Assembly: GCF_023016285.1 (NCBI RefSeq)
Contig: NZ_CP095413.1
Span: 1,612,001 to 1,676,000 of the forward strand
Length of the DNA: 64,000 nt
Reading direction: 5' to 3'
From: Muricauda sp. SCSIO 64092
Lineage (GTDB): Bacteria; Bacteroidota; Bacteroidia; Flavobacteriales; Flavobacteriaceae
In this document: positions 1-9,051 of the stretch, in pieces
Layout: each line of letters opens with the position of its first letter
Position numbering within the stretch: the stretch's first letter is position 1
Translations under genes and position numbers: made by a program
Notes under the pieces: generated by a model
Told to the model about the DNA's origin: nothing
The model's database searches: none
What the model saw: only the letters and a program-made list of their open reading frames with translations

Positions 1-467
1 GCATGTTCATGGTCTGCCAATATTACTTCATCGCCAGGGTTAAGATCAAAGCTACGGGCAATCAGGTTCATGCCCTCGGTGGTGTTATGGGTCAGGGCAA
101 TCTCTTCAGGGGAAACCGAAAATAGATTTGCGACCTTTCTCCGTACCTCTTCTTTTTCGTCTTCCCAACCGCCCCACATATATTTTGAGGGAAAGCCATC
201 CAAAAGATTTCGAAACGTGTTGGTAGCCTGTTGTATGTGTGTTGACGATGCTCCCAATGAAGCATTGTTGAAATAGTGAAGTCCCTCGGCCAGGTTGAAT
301 TGTGACTTTACCAAATCCCAATATGCCTCAGTTTTGTTCTGGGGATTACCCAGTCCAATCGCTTCCCAGGATGTGAGTAAACCGGCTCCAAATAAAGGAG
401 CGGCAAAAGAACCTAAGGTTCCCTGGCCCAATTGCCTCAAAAAGCTTCTTCTGGAAGGGGTTTTCAT
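1..467 (-). CDS. Tat-exported class V aminotransferase-like protein (partial, N-terminal part)
   Basis: An open frame runs from an ATG at 467 off the left edge. It begins MKTPSRRSFLRQLGQGTLG, a twin-arginine signal with an RRSFL core, followed by a hydrophobic stretch. The mature part contains a fold-type I aminotransferase start: YFNNASLGASS, then a helical segment, then LTHNTTEGMNLIARS and GDEVILADHEH, the class V (isopenicillin-N-epimerase or cysteine-desulfurase-like) pattern around the PLP phosphate-binding region. The lysine and the C-terminus are outside the window, so substrate and catalytic competence cannot be judged. It probably acts in the periplasm. It is co-oriented with the dehydrogenase at 531-1709 with a 63-bp gap. 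Confidence 0.85.
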   Translation of the reverse strand, partial: MKTPSRRSFLRQLGQGTLGSFAAPLFGAGLLTSWEAIGLGNPQNKTEAYWDLVKSQFNLAEGLHYFNNASLGASSTHIQQATNTFRNLLDGFPSKYMWGGWEDEKEEVRRKVANLFSVSPEEIALTHNTTEGMNLIARSFDLNPGDEVILADHEH

Positions 468-530
468 GCGCTCGTACGTACTATATGGTTTCCCGATAAA
501 GTTACGAAAGCCCGTGAGGTGAGGGAAGCA

Positions 531-1709
531 TTATTTAAAAGCAGGGATTCCCGTAATATCCGCCCCAGTGATCAAAAGGTGGATATCGTGTGTTCCCTCA
601 TAGGTGATCACACTTTCCAGGTTCATCATATGGCGCATAATACTGTAATCCCCCGTAATTCCCATTCCACCCAAAACTTGCCTGGCTTCCCTGGCTATTT
701 TGATGGCCATGTCCACATTATTGCGTTTGGCCATGGAAATTTGGGCCGTTGTGGCGCGCCCTTCATTTTTTAATTGCCCCAATCGGAAGGCCAATAACTG
801 TGCCTTGGTAATTTCCGTAATCATCTCTGCCAATTTCTTCTGCTGGAGCTGAAAAGCGGCTATGGGCTTTCCAAATTGAACGCGTTCCTTGGCATAGCGC
901 AGGGCCGTATCGTAACAGTCCATGGCCGCTCCAATGGCGCCCCAGGCAATACCGTAACGCGCAGAATCCAAACATCCCAGTGGGGCTCCCAATCCCGACT
1001 TATTGGGCAATAGGTTTTCTTTGGGGACTTTTACATCATCAAAAATCAATTCCCCGGTTGCCGAGGCACGAAGGGACCATTTGTTGTGGGTCTCCGGAGT
1101 AGAGAAACCTTCCATCCCCCGCTCCACGATCAATCCATGGATCCTACCTTCCTCGTTTTTTGCCCATACCACGGCTACATCGGCAAAGGGCGAATTGGAA
1201 ATCCATAACTTGGCGCCATTTAAAAGATAGTGGTCCCCCATATCCTTGAACTTGGTTTCCATACCCCCGGGATTGGAACCATGGTTCGGTTCGGTCAAAC
1301 CAAAACAGCCCATCCATTCCCCCGTGGCCAATTTGGGCAAATACTTTTTACGTTGCGCTTCGGTACCATAAGCAAAAATGGGGTACATCACCAAGGAAGA
1401 CTGTACCGAGGCCGTGGAGCGTACGCCGCTGTCGCCACGTTCAATTTCCTGCATGATCAGACCATAACTTATTTGATCCAATCCTGCTCCCCCATATGCT
1501 TCGGGGATATATGGACCAAAGGCACCTATTTCCGCCAAACCTTGAATGATTTGTTTCGGGAATTCGGCTTTTTGGGCATAGGCTTCAATGATGGGGGATA
1601 TATCGCGTTTTACCCATTGCCTTGCGGCGTCCCGCACCAATTTGTGCTCTTCAGAAAGTAAATCATCCAAATTGTAGTAATCCGGTGCTTCAAATACGTC
1701 TGGCTTCAT
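531..1709 (-). CDS. gcdH: glutaryl-CoA dehydrogenase (acyl-CoA dehydrogenase family)
   Basis: A 392-aa flavoprotein of normal family length. It should oxidise and decarboxylate glutaryl-CoA to crotonyl-CoA in lysine/tryptophan breakdown, passing electrons to ETF. Diagnostic segments are RSTASVQSSLVMYPI near residue 97, whose arginine corresponds to the carboxylate-binding Arg of glutaryl-CoA dehydrogenases. FGLTEPNHGSNPGGMET follows, and near the C-terminus NLESVITYEGTHDIH carries the catalytic glutamate. These set it apart from short-chain acyl-CoA dehydrogenases. It is cytosolic. The start at 1709 gives the usual N-terminus of this family. The gene appears intact; the exact substrate is inferred from the motifs. 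Confidence 0.9.
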   Translation of the reverse strand: MKPDVFEAPDYYNLDDLLSEEHKLVRDAARQWVKRDISPIIEAYAQKAEFPKQIIQGLAEIGAFGPYIPEAYGGAGLDQISYGLIMQEIERGDSGVRSTASVQSSLVMYPIFAYGTEAQRKKYLPKLATGEWMGCFGLTEPNHGSNPGGMETKFKDMGDHYLLNGAKLWISNSPFADVAVVWAKNEEGRIHGLIVERGMEGFSTPETHNKWSLRASATGELIFDDVKVPKENLLPNKSGLGAPLGCLDSARYGIAWGAIGAAMDCYDTALRYAKERVQFGKPIAAFQLQQKKLAEMITEITKAQLLAFRLGQLKNEGRATTAQISMAKRNNVDMAIKIAREARQVLGGMGITGDYSIMRHMMNLESVITYEGTHDIHLLITGADITGIPAFK

Positions 1710-1725
1710 AAATAGAATTCATTTT

Positions 1726-1816
1726 GTCATTCCTGCGTGTCACCCTGAGCTCGTCCAAGGGAAGGCAGGAATCGTATTGTTTTTAGTAATGGATTCCGTA
1801 TCAAGTACGGAATGAC
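1726..1816. repeat. intergenic palindromic repeat (nested hairpins)
   Basis: The outer arms GTCATTCC (1726-1733) and GGAATGAC (1809-1816) are perfectly complementary. Inside lie ATTCCTGC (1729-1736) with GCAGGAAT (1765-1772), and the hairpin ATTCCGTA-TCAAG-TACGGAAT (1793-1813). This resembles the dispersed intergenic palindromes common in Bacteroidota genomes. It fills the gap between gcdH and trmN6 and could act as a terminator or mRNA-stabilising element. Whether it is dispersed elsewhere cannot be seen here. Confidence 0.6.
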
Positions 1817-1878
1817 AAACCCTAACGTTAGAGTTTTCCAAAGGTAGGAATCAAATATAACAGTTAAAGCCCGCATTG

Positions 1879-2589
1879 TTACATTTTTAAATAGAAGGCC
1901 TTGGTAAGATGGCTATATGCTTCGGTATACGTATGCCTTTTGGTCTCAATGACCAATTCCTTTCGAGAAACCTCTTTTTCAGAAAATGAAAATTGGATAA
2001 GGGATCTTTTGATGGGTGCGGTTGGGTTTCCCCTCACCCTTAATACCTTATTTGGGAACAACCCCTTTTCCTTAGCCAAGTCCATTACGTTTTTCTCTTC
2101 AGTTTTGGGAATGATCAGGGCGAATTCCCCCGTATCGGAAAGTAGCCTATGCACACCTTCAATAAGAACCCGAAAAGGAAGGGTTTCATTTTGGCGGGCA
2201 TTATCCCTTGATGGGTTCCCACTGGAAACATTCTCCGTGTAAAACGGGGGATTGGAAAGGATAAGATCGTAGGACTCGTCCATTTCTTCCACAAATTCTT
2301 GAAAGGAGGCATGATAACAGAACAGTCGATCCGCCCAGACCGAAGCCTCAAAATTTTCAACGCATTGCTCATAAGCATTGGCATTCAACTCTATGGCATC
2401 AATGGTTTCGGCTTGGGACCGTTGGGCCATTTGTAGTGCAAGAAGACCTGTACCCGCCCCAACGTCCAAAATGTTCTTGGGATGGTTTTCCAAAGATGTC
2501 CAAGCCCCCAAGAGTACCCCATCCGTACCTACCTTCATGGCGCACCGGTCCTGATGGATGGTAAATTGTTTAAATTTAAAGGGCTTCAT
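1879..2589 (-). CDS. trmN6: tRNA1(Val) (adenine-37-N6)-methyltransferase
   Basis: A class I SAM-dependent methyltransferase of about 236 aa. It has the SAM loop ILDVGAGTGLLALQMAQ near residue 40 and the amino-methyltransferase motif LILSNPPFYTE, in which NPPF binds the target adenine. The sequence matches the YfiC/TrmN6 group that modifies A37 of tRNA-Val. I chose the ATG at 2589 (MKPFKFKQF) because the family starts there; an upstream in-frame ATG at 2646 would add 19 residues that lie inside the sulfatase gene. The start overlaps the sulfatase 3' end by 14 bp, which suggests translational coupling in the rpsP-rimM-sulfatase-trmN6 run. Confidence 0.85.
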   Translation of the reverse strand: MKPFKFKQFTIHQDRCAMKVGTDGVLLGAWTSLENHPKNILDVGAGTGLLALQMAQRSQAETIDAIELNANAYEQCVENFEASVWADRLFCYHASFQEFVEEMDESYDLILSNPPFYTENVSSGNPSRDNARQNETLPFRVLIEGVHRLLSDTGEFALIIPKTEEKNVMDLAKEKGLFPNKVLRVRGNPTAPIKRSLIQFSFSEKEVSRKELVIETKRHTYTEAYSHLTKAFYLKM

Positions 2590-4018
2590 TGATCCTGCCG
2601 GGTTCCCTGGTTTCCTTTCCTTCCAATTCCAATAACGAATCGCCAAGTCTTGAGCGCATGGTATTGGCGAGCAGTTTAATCTGCTGTACGATATCAGGAT
2701 GCGCTTCGGCTATATTTTTAGACTCGCTGGGGTCCTTATCCAGATTGTAAAGTTCAATTTCCTCAAGATGTACATAGGTATAATTGCCCGGTTGGCCATC
2801 TTTACCAGGTTCCTGCCCCTCCATGGTGCGATAGCGATGTGGAAAGTAAAGCTTCCATTTGCCGTAGCGAACACCAAAAAGTTCATTTACCCGGTAATAA
2901 AAGAAATAGGCTTTTTGTGGGCTACGGTCACTTTCCCCCTTCCATAGCTTCCACGCACTCTTGCCATCAATAATCCTTGTGGGAAGGTTTGCCCCAGTTA
3001 GTTCCGCTATTGTCGGCAGTATGTCAATGGCCATTAGTGGTTTGTCAATAACTTTTCCGGCTGGCAGACTATCGGGATATTGTATGATGAAAGGCTCGCG
3101 TTGTCCCCCTTCCCAGGCCGTGCCCTTACCTTCACGCAGGGGCGAGGCACTGCCCGCATGATTGCCATACGATAGCCAGGGACCATTGTCCGAAGTAAAG
3201 ATCACAAGGGTATTTTCCTCTACCCCATTATCCTTTAATGCCCCTAAAATTTGACCCACGGACCAATCCAATTCCATAATAACATCACCATATAGTCCTT
3301 TTTCGGATTTTCCCTTAAGTTTTTCCGATACAAATAAAGGAACATGGGGTTGCGGATGGGGCACATACAGGAAAAATGGATTGTCCTTGTTTCGGTTGAT
3401 AAAATCCACACTACGTTCCGTTATTTGGGTCGTCAGTTGGGACTGCTCCGTTAAAGTGTCAATAACCGTCTCATTCTCGTATAGGGGAAGGTTGGGAAAA
3501 TTAAAGATAGGCCCTTGCTGGGGATGGTAGGGCCACATATCATTGGAATAGGGAATGCCAAACCACTCATCGAAACCGTGACGCGTGGGTAAGAACTTTT
3601 TATGGTGCCCAAGGTGCCATTTACCGTATATGGCCGTTCGGTATCCCTTGGCTTTCAGCATTTCGGCCAAAGTGGTCTCCGAATCGTTGATCCCATGGGT
3701 GTCATCCGGTCCCAGGGCATTATGGATTCCTATCCTATTGGGGTAGCAACCGGTCAAAAGTGCTGCCCTGGAAGCGGAACAGACCGCCTGCGCCGCATAA
3801 TAGTGCGTAAATTTCACCCCTTTTGCCGCCATTTGGTCCAAATTGGGCGTACTAAACCCCTTGGCCCCAAAAACACCTACATCGGCATATCCCTGGTCGT
3901 CGGTAAAGATGATAACCACATTGGGAGGTCTTTTTTCCTTGGTGGATGTAGTAGGATTTTGTTTTTGCTTACAGGAAAAAAGGAGTATAGCAAGAACAAA
4001 AAAGTAGGATTTGGCCAT
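2576..4018 (-). CDS. lipoprotein arylsulfatase (sulfatase family S1)
   Basis: A 480-aa sulfatase from the ATG at 4018; an ATG at 4045 would precede the signal by 9 residues. It starts MAKSYFFVLAILLFSCKQKQ, a lipoprotein signal with Cys16 as acyl anchor. The alkaline-phosphatase-fold core begins NVVIIFTDDQGYAD with two metal-binding Asp. Cys80 lies in VCSASRAALLTG, the C-x-S/A-x-R formylglycine signature, so it needs a maturase encoded elsewhere. YGKWHLGHH and FTSDNGPW are further active-site segments. Marine flavobacteria use such enzymes on sulfated algal polysaccharides; the substrate here is unknown. It lies between rimM and trmN6, an odd place for a catabolic enzyme and probably a later insertion. 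Confidence 0.92.
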   Translation of the reverse strand: MAKSYFFVLAILLFSCKQKQNPTTSTKEKRPPNVVIIFTDDQGYADVGVFGAKGFSTPNLDQMAAKGVKFTHYYAAQAVCSASRAALLTGCYPNRIGIHNALGPDDTHGINDSETTLAEMLKAKGYRTAIYGKWHLGHHKKFLPTRHGFDEWFGIPYSNDMWPYHPQQGPIFNFPNLPLYENETVIDTLTEQSQLTTQITERSVDFINRNKDNPFFLYVPHPQPHVPLFVSEKLKGKSEKGLYGDVIMELDWSVGQILGALKDNGVEENTLVIFTSDNGPWLSYGNHAGSASPLREGKGTAWEGGQREPFIIQYPDSLPAGKVIDKPLMAIDILPTIAELTGANLPTRIIDGKSAWKLWKGESDRSPQKAYFFYYRVNELFGVRYGKWKLYFPHRYRTMEGQEPGKDGQPGNYTYVHLEEIELYNLDKDPSESKNIAEAHPDIVQQIKLLANTMRSRLGDSLLELEGKETREPGRINEAL

Positions 4019-4070
4019 TTTCAACACGATTGATTTCCACAGCATTTCAAGGAAATGAACTGCACGGGAA

Positions 4071-4598
4071 CTAATTTAAGTACAAATCCACCAAACCTTC
4101 CGGGGTTTCCACATAAATAATGGCGTTCTTCCTGTCGACCTTCTTGATGATATCATCAGAAACCGGGACCAAAAGCATTTTCCCCTCTTTTTTTACTTCA
4201 AACAAAACCTGTGCGGAAGCATCATTTACGGATTCAATACTACCAATATCCCCATGGACCTTGTCCATTAGTTGAAACCCAATGACTTCGTGGTAGTAGA
4301 ATTGGTTCCCGGATAGTTTGGGAAGCTGGGACAAGGGGAGAAATACCCCTTTCCCCAAAAGCTTTTCCGCTGAGGATTCATCTTGAACATCCTCAAACCG
4401 TATCCTTAGCAAACTGGACTTATGCAATTGGCTTTTGACAATAAAAAATGGAACCAAATTTTTGCCCAACTCGACAAAAACTGATTCCATTTCTTCATAA
4501 ATCTCAGGTTCATCGGTGTCCAGTTTTAGCAACACCTCGCCTTTGAAACTATATTTTGATACGATTTTTCCGAGGTAGAAACACTCCTCCTTTCGCAT
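4071..4598 (-). CDS. rimM: ribosome maturation factor RimM
   Basis: 175 aa, normal length. The N-terminal barrel domain opens FYLGKIVSKYSFKGEVLLK, and the C-terminal PRC-barrel half includes YHEVIGFQLMDK and ends LLVPVSDDIIKKVDR...VETPEGLVDLYLN, the classical RimM ending. It helps 30S head assembly, binding S19 during 16S rRNA maturation. It follows rpsP by 8 bp on the same strand, the arrangement found in most bacteria, and is presumably expressed from the rpsP promoter. Confidence 0.95.
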   Translation of the reverse strand: MRKEECFYLGKIVSKYSFKGEVLLKLDTDEPEIYEEMESVFVELGKNLVPFFIVKSQLHKSSLLRIRFEDVQDESSAEKLLGKGVFLPLSQLPKLSGNQFYYHEVIGFQLMDKVHGDIGSIESVNDASAQVLFEVKKEGKMLLVPVSDDIIKKVDRKNAIIYVETPEGLVDLYLN

Positions 4599-4606
4599 CT
4601 TGCTGT

Positions 4607-5221
4607 TTATTCTTTAGAAGCTTCTTCTTCGGTGGCCTCGGCCTCGGGAGCTGCTTCCTCTGCTGGGGCTTCCTCCGCTTTAGCTTCTGCAGTCTCCTCA
4701 ACGGTTGCTTCCGTACCTTCAGCCGCTGCCGCTGCAGGTGCTTCACCTTCGGCTACTTCCTCAACTTCGGGCTCTGGTTGCTGGGCCGCAATACGTTTTT
4801 CATTGACCTCTTTTTCAGCCGCTAAAGCTTTGGCCCTGGCATCGGCATCGGCCTTGCTCAAGCCATCCCTTTTTGCCTGGATCTTGGCTTCTTTTTCTTC
4901 CAGCCAAGCCGTAAACCTTTTCTCGGCTTCGGCTTCATCAAAAGCGCCTTTTTTAACCCCTTCCAACAAGTGTTTTTTCATCAAAACCCCTTTGTAACTA
5001 AGAATGGCACGTGCAGTATCCGTAGGTTGTGCACCATTGTGCAACCATTTTACGGAACCATCAACATCCAAGTTAATGGTAGCAGGATTGGTATTGGGGT
5101 TATAGGTGCCCAACTTTTCCAAAAATTTACCATCTCTCTTTGAACGGGAGTCTGCGGCCACTATCCAATAAAATGGTTTTCCTTTTTTACCGTGGCGCTG
5201 TAATCGAATTCTAACTGGCAT
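4607..5221 (-). CDS. rpsP: 30S ribosomal protein S16 with acidic C-terminal extension
   Basis: 204 aa. Residues 1-80 are a canonical S16 ([21 protein letters not shown], then [16 protein letters not shown] and [17 protein letters not shown]). The rest is a Bacteroidota-type extension: a charged helical part (about 95-145), then a low-complexity Ala/Glu-rich tail ([20 protein letters not shown] and similar). Most bacterial S16 proteins have only 80-90 residues. It is the first gene of the operon with rimM, and a well-formed promoter lies about 90 bp upstream. Confidence 0.96.
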   Translation of the reverse strand: MPVRIRLQRHGKKGKPFYWIVAADSRSKRDGKFLEKLGTYNPNTNPATINLDVDGSVKWLHNGAQPTDTARAILSYKGVLMKKHLLEGVKKGAFDEAEAEKRFTAWLEEKEAKIQAKRDGLSKADADARAKALAAEKEVNEKRIAAQQPEPEVEEVAEGEAPAAAAAEGTEATVEETAEAKAEEAPAEEAAPEAEATEEEASKE

Positions 5222-5307
5222 ATCACATTAATTTGTAGGGTGCCCGACCCTGATTATTAATTCTTTTTAATTGCCTCCAGCCCGAAAGGTTGAACCGAAA
5301 GCGGGTG

Positions 5308-5337
5308 CAAAAATACGCTTAATCCTTTATGCGACAA
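5308..5337 (-). promoter_or_regulatory. Bacteroidota-type promoter for rpsP-rimM
   Basis: On the minus strand TTG (5337-5335) is followed after 19 bases by TATTTTTG (5315-5308). This fits the Bacteroidota sigma-A consensus of TTG near -33 and TAnnTTTG at -7. Transcription would start near 5301, leaving a leader of about 80 nt before rpsP at 5221. The 5222-5525 gap holds this promoter and presumably the opposing one for the exporter gene. I see no credible gene in it. Confidence 0.65.
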
Positions 5338-5525
5338 CATTTTTGCCCTAATTTTTTGGTCTTGACCCTTTAAGAACTTCATCCATAGCAAATAGGGACT
5401 TTTGGCCTTTTCCTGGAAATCGGCCCTGGGTTGCCACGCATACCGCATCCCTATTAAAAAAACAATACGAAATCTTAACGCTTTCCATCTTGGAGAGCAT
5501 CAGAGATTATGACTATATTTCGTAG

Positions 5526-7730
5526 ATGTTTCGTACAAAATCTTTCACTTTTTACCGACAATTGGACAAAATGGATTGTGGTCCTACGTGCTTACGAATG
5601 ATTGCGAAGCATTATGGCCGATCCCATGCGGTTGACTTCCTAAGGAGAAGGTCCAATATCACACGTGAGGGGGTTTCCATTGGGGGTATTGCCGAGGCAG
5701 CTGAAAGTATTGGTTTTCACACCTTGGCCGTAAGTGTGGACTTTAACACTTTGGCGGACGAAGTTCCCCTACCCTGTATTGCGCACTGGCGACAACGACA
5801 TTTTGTGGTCGTTTACAGAATTGCCCACGATAAGGTTTACGTTGCCGACCCGGCACATGGACTGGTGGATTATCCCAAAAAGGATTTCATTGACGGATGG
5901 ATAGGTAAAGGTGCGGACGAAAGTTCCGAAGGGTATTTGTTGCTCTTGGAAACGACACCGAGGTTTTACGAATACGGAAACGAGGAGAAAAGGAAATATG
6001 GGTTCAAATTTCTTTCGGGGTATTTTAAGCCCTACTCCAAATACATCTTCCAGCTTTTCCTGGGTCTTTTTATCGGGAGTATCCTACAGCTCATATTCCC
6101 GTTTTTGACACAGTCAATTGTTGATTACGGGATAAACTATCGTAACATTAATTTTATTTACCTGATCCTGATTGCACAACTGACCTTGTTTGTCTCCCAG
6201 ACCACTGTTGAGGTCATACGAAGTTGGATCCTGTTGCATGTCACCAGTCGCATCAACATCAACCTAATCTCGGATTTCCTCATAAAACTAATGCGGCTTC
6301 CCATTGCATTTTTTGATTCCAAGAACACCGGTGACATCATCCAACGGATCTATGATCATGACAGAATACAGGAGTTTTTCTCCAGCACCACATTGAACAC
6401 TGTTTTTTCTGCCTTTAATGTGGTGGTATTTGGAGTAGTACTGGCCCATTACGATGGCACCATTTTCGCCATCTTTTTTGTAGGATCCTTGATTTATGTG
6501 GGTTGGACATTGCTCTTTTTGAAAAAACGGGCAGAATTGGACTATAAAAGATTTGACCAGGCCGCGGACAACCAAAGTAGCATTTATCAGCTGATTTCAG
6601 GGATGCAGGAAATTAAGTTGAATGGCTCCGAAAGACGTAGAAGATGGGAATGGGAGGCCATTCAGGTGAAACTGTTCAAGGTTTCCCTAAAGAGTCTGAC
6701 CTTAACCCAAACCCAGAACGTAGGGGGACGTTTCTTTAACGAGCTCAAGAATATCTTGATCACTTTTGTTGCGGCCAAAGCGGTAATTGATGGAAATTTA
6801 ACCTTGGGGATGATGCTATCGGTGCAGTATATCATTGGGCAACTCAACTTGCCGATCAATGACTTTATCACCTTTATCCAGACCGGGCAGGATGCCAAAA
6901 TAAGCTTGGAACGACTTTCGGAAATACACGGTAAGGACGATGAAGAGGACGAAAGCATGGAGCCCATTAAAGAGCTGCCGGAAAACCGAACGATTCACCT
7001 AAGCAAATTGACCTTTCATTATGGAGGAGAAAGCTCGCCCAAAATATTGGATGATATCTCGTTTGCTATTCCCGAAGGAAAGATTACGGCCATCGTAGGG
7101 GCAAGTGGTAGTGGAAAAACCACCTTGATCAAACTATTGCTCAAATTCTATGAGCCCACCAGTGGCCATATCCATATAGGAAGAACACAACTAAAAAATC
7201 TGGGGACCACCTTCTGGCGAAAAAACTGTGGTTCGGTCATGCAGGATGGTTTTTTGTTTGGTGATACCATTGCCCGGAATATTACGGAATCGGACTCAGA
7301 GGGAATCATTGACCGAAAAAGGTTGTTGCATGCCGTGGATGTGGCCAATATCTCGGAATTCATTGAACAATTGCCCTCGGGCTTTAATACCAAGATTGGG
7401 GGTTCCGGAGTCAATATCAGCGGTGGACAAAAACAACGTATCCTAATTGCCAGGGCGGTATACAAAAATCCCAATTATATCTTTTTTGATGAAGCCACCA
7501 GTGCTTTGGATGCCAACAATGAAAGGACAATTATGGAAAAGCTGGAATCCTTTTATCAAGGGAAGACCGTTGTGGTCGTGGCCCATCGCTTGAGTACCGT
7601 AAAAAATGCCGATCAGATCATCGTTTTGGACAAAGGGAAAATAGCGGAACGGGGCAACCACCATGAGTTAACCTCAATAAAGGGACTGTATTATTCGCTG
7701 GTAAAAAATCAATTGGAACTCGGTCAATAA
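5526..7730 (+). CDS. peptidase C39-containing ABC exporter (bacteriocin/RiPP-type)
   Basis: 734 aa with three parts. Residues 8-135 are a C39 cysteine peptidase with catalytic Cys18 in MDCGPTCLRM, His in HWRQRHFVVVY and Asp in VADPAHG, all present. A six-helix membrane domain spans about 165-440. A nucleotide-binding domain follows, with Walker A GASGSGKTT (about 523), signature NISGGQKQR (about 631), Walker B YIFFDEATSALD (about 651) and the H-loop VVVAHRLS. Such proteins cleave a double-Gly leader and export the peptide across the inner membrane. The HlyD partner starts 1 base after the stop. No obvious leader peptide gene is adjacent, so the cargo is unknown. Confidence 0.93.
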   Translation: MFRTKSFTFYRQLDKMDCGPTCLRMIAKHYGRSHAVDFLRRRSNITREGVSIGGIAEAAESIGFHTLAVSVDFNTLADEVPLPCIAHWRQRHFVVVYRIAHDKVYVADPAHGLVDYPKKDFIDGWIGKGADESSEGYLLLLETTPRFYEYGNEEKRKYGFKFLSGYFKPYSKYIFQLFLGLFIGSILQLIFPFLTQSIVDYGINYRNINFIYLILIAQLTLFVSQTTVEVIRSWILLHVTSRININLISDFLIKLMRLPIAFFDSKNTGDIIQRIYDHDRIQEFFSSTTLNTVFSAFNVVVFGVVLAHYDGTIFAIFFVGSLIYVGWTLLFLKKRAELDYKRFDQAADNQSSIYQLISGMQEIKLNGSERRRRWEWEAIQVKLFKVSLKSLTLTQTQNVGGRFFNELKNILITFVAAKAVIDGNLTLGMMLSVQYIIGQLNLPINDFITFIQTGQDAKISLERLSEIHGKDDEEDESMEPIKELPENRTIHLSKLTFHYGGESSPKILDDISFAIPEGKITAIVGASGSGKTTLIKLLLKFYEPTSGHIHIGRTQLKNLGTTFWRKNCGSVMQDGFLFGDTIARNITESDSEGIIDRKRLLHAVDVANISEFIEQLPSGFNTKIGGSGVNISGGQKQRILIARAVYKNPNYIFFDEATSALDANNERTIMEKLESFYQGKTVVVVAHRLSTVKNADQIIVLDKGKIAERGNHHELTSIKGLYYSLVKNQLELGQ

Positions 7731-7731
7731 C

Positions 7732-9051
7732 ATGGAAGAAGGGAAATCACAACATACCAAACTCAATGTACCCGAGGAGCGATCGGACCAGGTAAAGGAA
7801 GTTTTGGGCAAAACCCCGAATTGGATGATCAGGTGGGGGACTTCCATGGTCTTTGTCATCGTAGTTTTATTATTGGTGGGATCGGCAGTAATACGTTACA
7901 ATGATATTATCCCCGCCAACATTGTCATCACCAGTAAAAATCCTCCTGTTTATCTAAAGGCCCGCTCTTCTGGCCGATTGACCAAAGTTTTGGTCCAACC
8001 CAATGAAGCCGTTGAAGACGGACATATCCTGGCAGAAATTGAAAATACCGCCAAGTTTGAGGATGTCCTTTATCTAAAGGAACAATTGAACAACCATACG
8101 GCAACCTTCCTGGTCCTTGATACCTTAAAAAAAGTATTTCCCTCCACACTCGATCTAGGTGAAATTCAGCTGGCCTATGGGAACTTCCTTACGGCTTATC
8201 AGAACTTTGTTCTGTATAACACGTTAGCCCCCAATAGTAAAGAATCCGTGTTGATACAAAGGCAATTGCGGGAGCAACAGCAGTTTCTTAAAAACCAAAA
8301 TAGGCAGTTGCAATTGTTCAAAGAAGATTTGGCACTGTCCAAAACCAATTTTGAACGCAACAGGGAATTGTATGACAGGGGTGTTATCTCCAAAGCGGAA
8401 TATGAGGAAGCTTCCCGTGCCTATTTGGCGGACCAACAACAATATGAAGGTTTCCTGACCAATATTTCCAATACCCAGATAGCCATTGCCAATTTCAACA
8501 ATTTGCTCACCAAGACCAACATCCAGGGAACCGAATTTGAAAACACCTACAACCAGGAACTGGAAAACGCGGAGCAAAATCTTTTGACGTCCCTAAATTC
8601 TTGGGAACAACAGTATATCATTAGCAGTCCCATAAACGGCACCGTCACCGTATTTGACATTTGGGACCAATACCAAAATATAGAACTGGGGGAAACGCTG
8701 TTTACCATAGTGCCAAAGGATATGGATGGCATTATTGGACGGGTCACCCTGCCCATACGCAATTCAGGGAAGGTGAAGGCCGGTCAAAAGGTCATTATAA
8801 AATTGGACAATTACCCCTTTGAGGAATGGGGAAGCCTTATGGGCGAAATCGAGAACATTTCCGAGGTTCCCAAACAAGGGGAAGAAACATTTTACACCCT
8901 CTATATTGGCGTAAGGGAGTTAACCACCTCTTTTGGTAAGACCATAACCTTTAAACAGGAAATGCAGGGAACCGCAGAAATTGTAGTGGAGGAATTGACC
9001 GTACTGCAACGCATCTTTTATGAATTGCGAAAGGTTTTTGATCGGGCGTAA
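7732..9051 (+). CDS. HlyD-family membrane fusion protein
   Basis: 439 aa with one N-terminal membrane segment (WGTSMVFVIVVLLLVGSAVI, about 42-61), then a biotinyl-lipoyl-like half-hairpin (YLKARSSGRLTKVLVQPNEAVEDG). A long coiled-coil region (about 120-270) follows, then the second lipoyl half (ISSPINGTVTVFDIWDQYQN) and a beta-barrel. It bridges the ABC exporter at 5526-7730 to an outer-membrane TolC-like channel. It lies directly behind the exporter, clearly co-transcribed. Length and layout are those of peptide-exporter HlyD proteins. Confidence 0.92.
   Translation: MEEGKSQHTKLNVPEERSDQVKEVLGKTPNWMIRWGTSMVFVIVVLLLVGSAVIRYNDIIPANIVITSKNPPVYLKARSSGRLTKVLVQPNEAVEDGHILAEIENTAKFEDVLYLKEQLNNHTATFLVLDTLKKVFPSTLDLGEIQLAYGNFLTAYQNFVLYNTLAPNSKESVLIQRQLREQQQFLKNQNRQLQLFKEDLALSKTNFERNRELYDRGVISKAEYEEASRAYLADQQQYEGFLTNISNTQIAIANFNNLLTKTNIQGTEFENTYNQELENAEQNLLTSLNSWEQQYIISSPINGTVTVFDIWDQYQNIELGETLFTIVPKDMDGIIGRVTLPIRNSGKVKAGQKVIIKLDNYPFEEWGSLMGEIENISEVPKQGEETFYTLYIGVRELTTSFGKTITFKQEMQGTAEIVVEELTVLQRIFYELRKVFDRA

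Noticed and set aside
4632..4997. 121-codon plus-strand frame rich in Ala/Ser opposite rpsP
   Set aside because: It is the antisense shadow of the Ala/Glu-rich tail of S16.
5257..5448. 63-codon minus-strand open frame upstream of rpsP
   Set aside because: It overlaps a good rpsP promoter (5308-5337), has no recognisable features and no start context.
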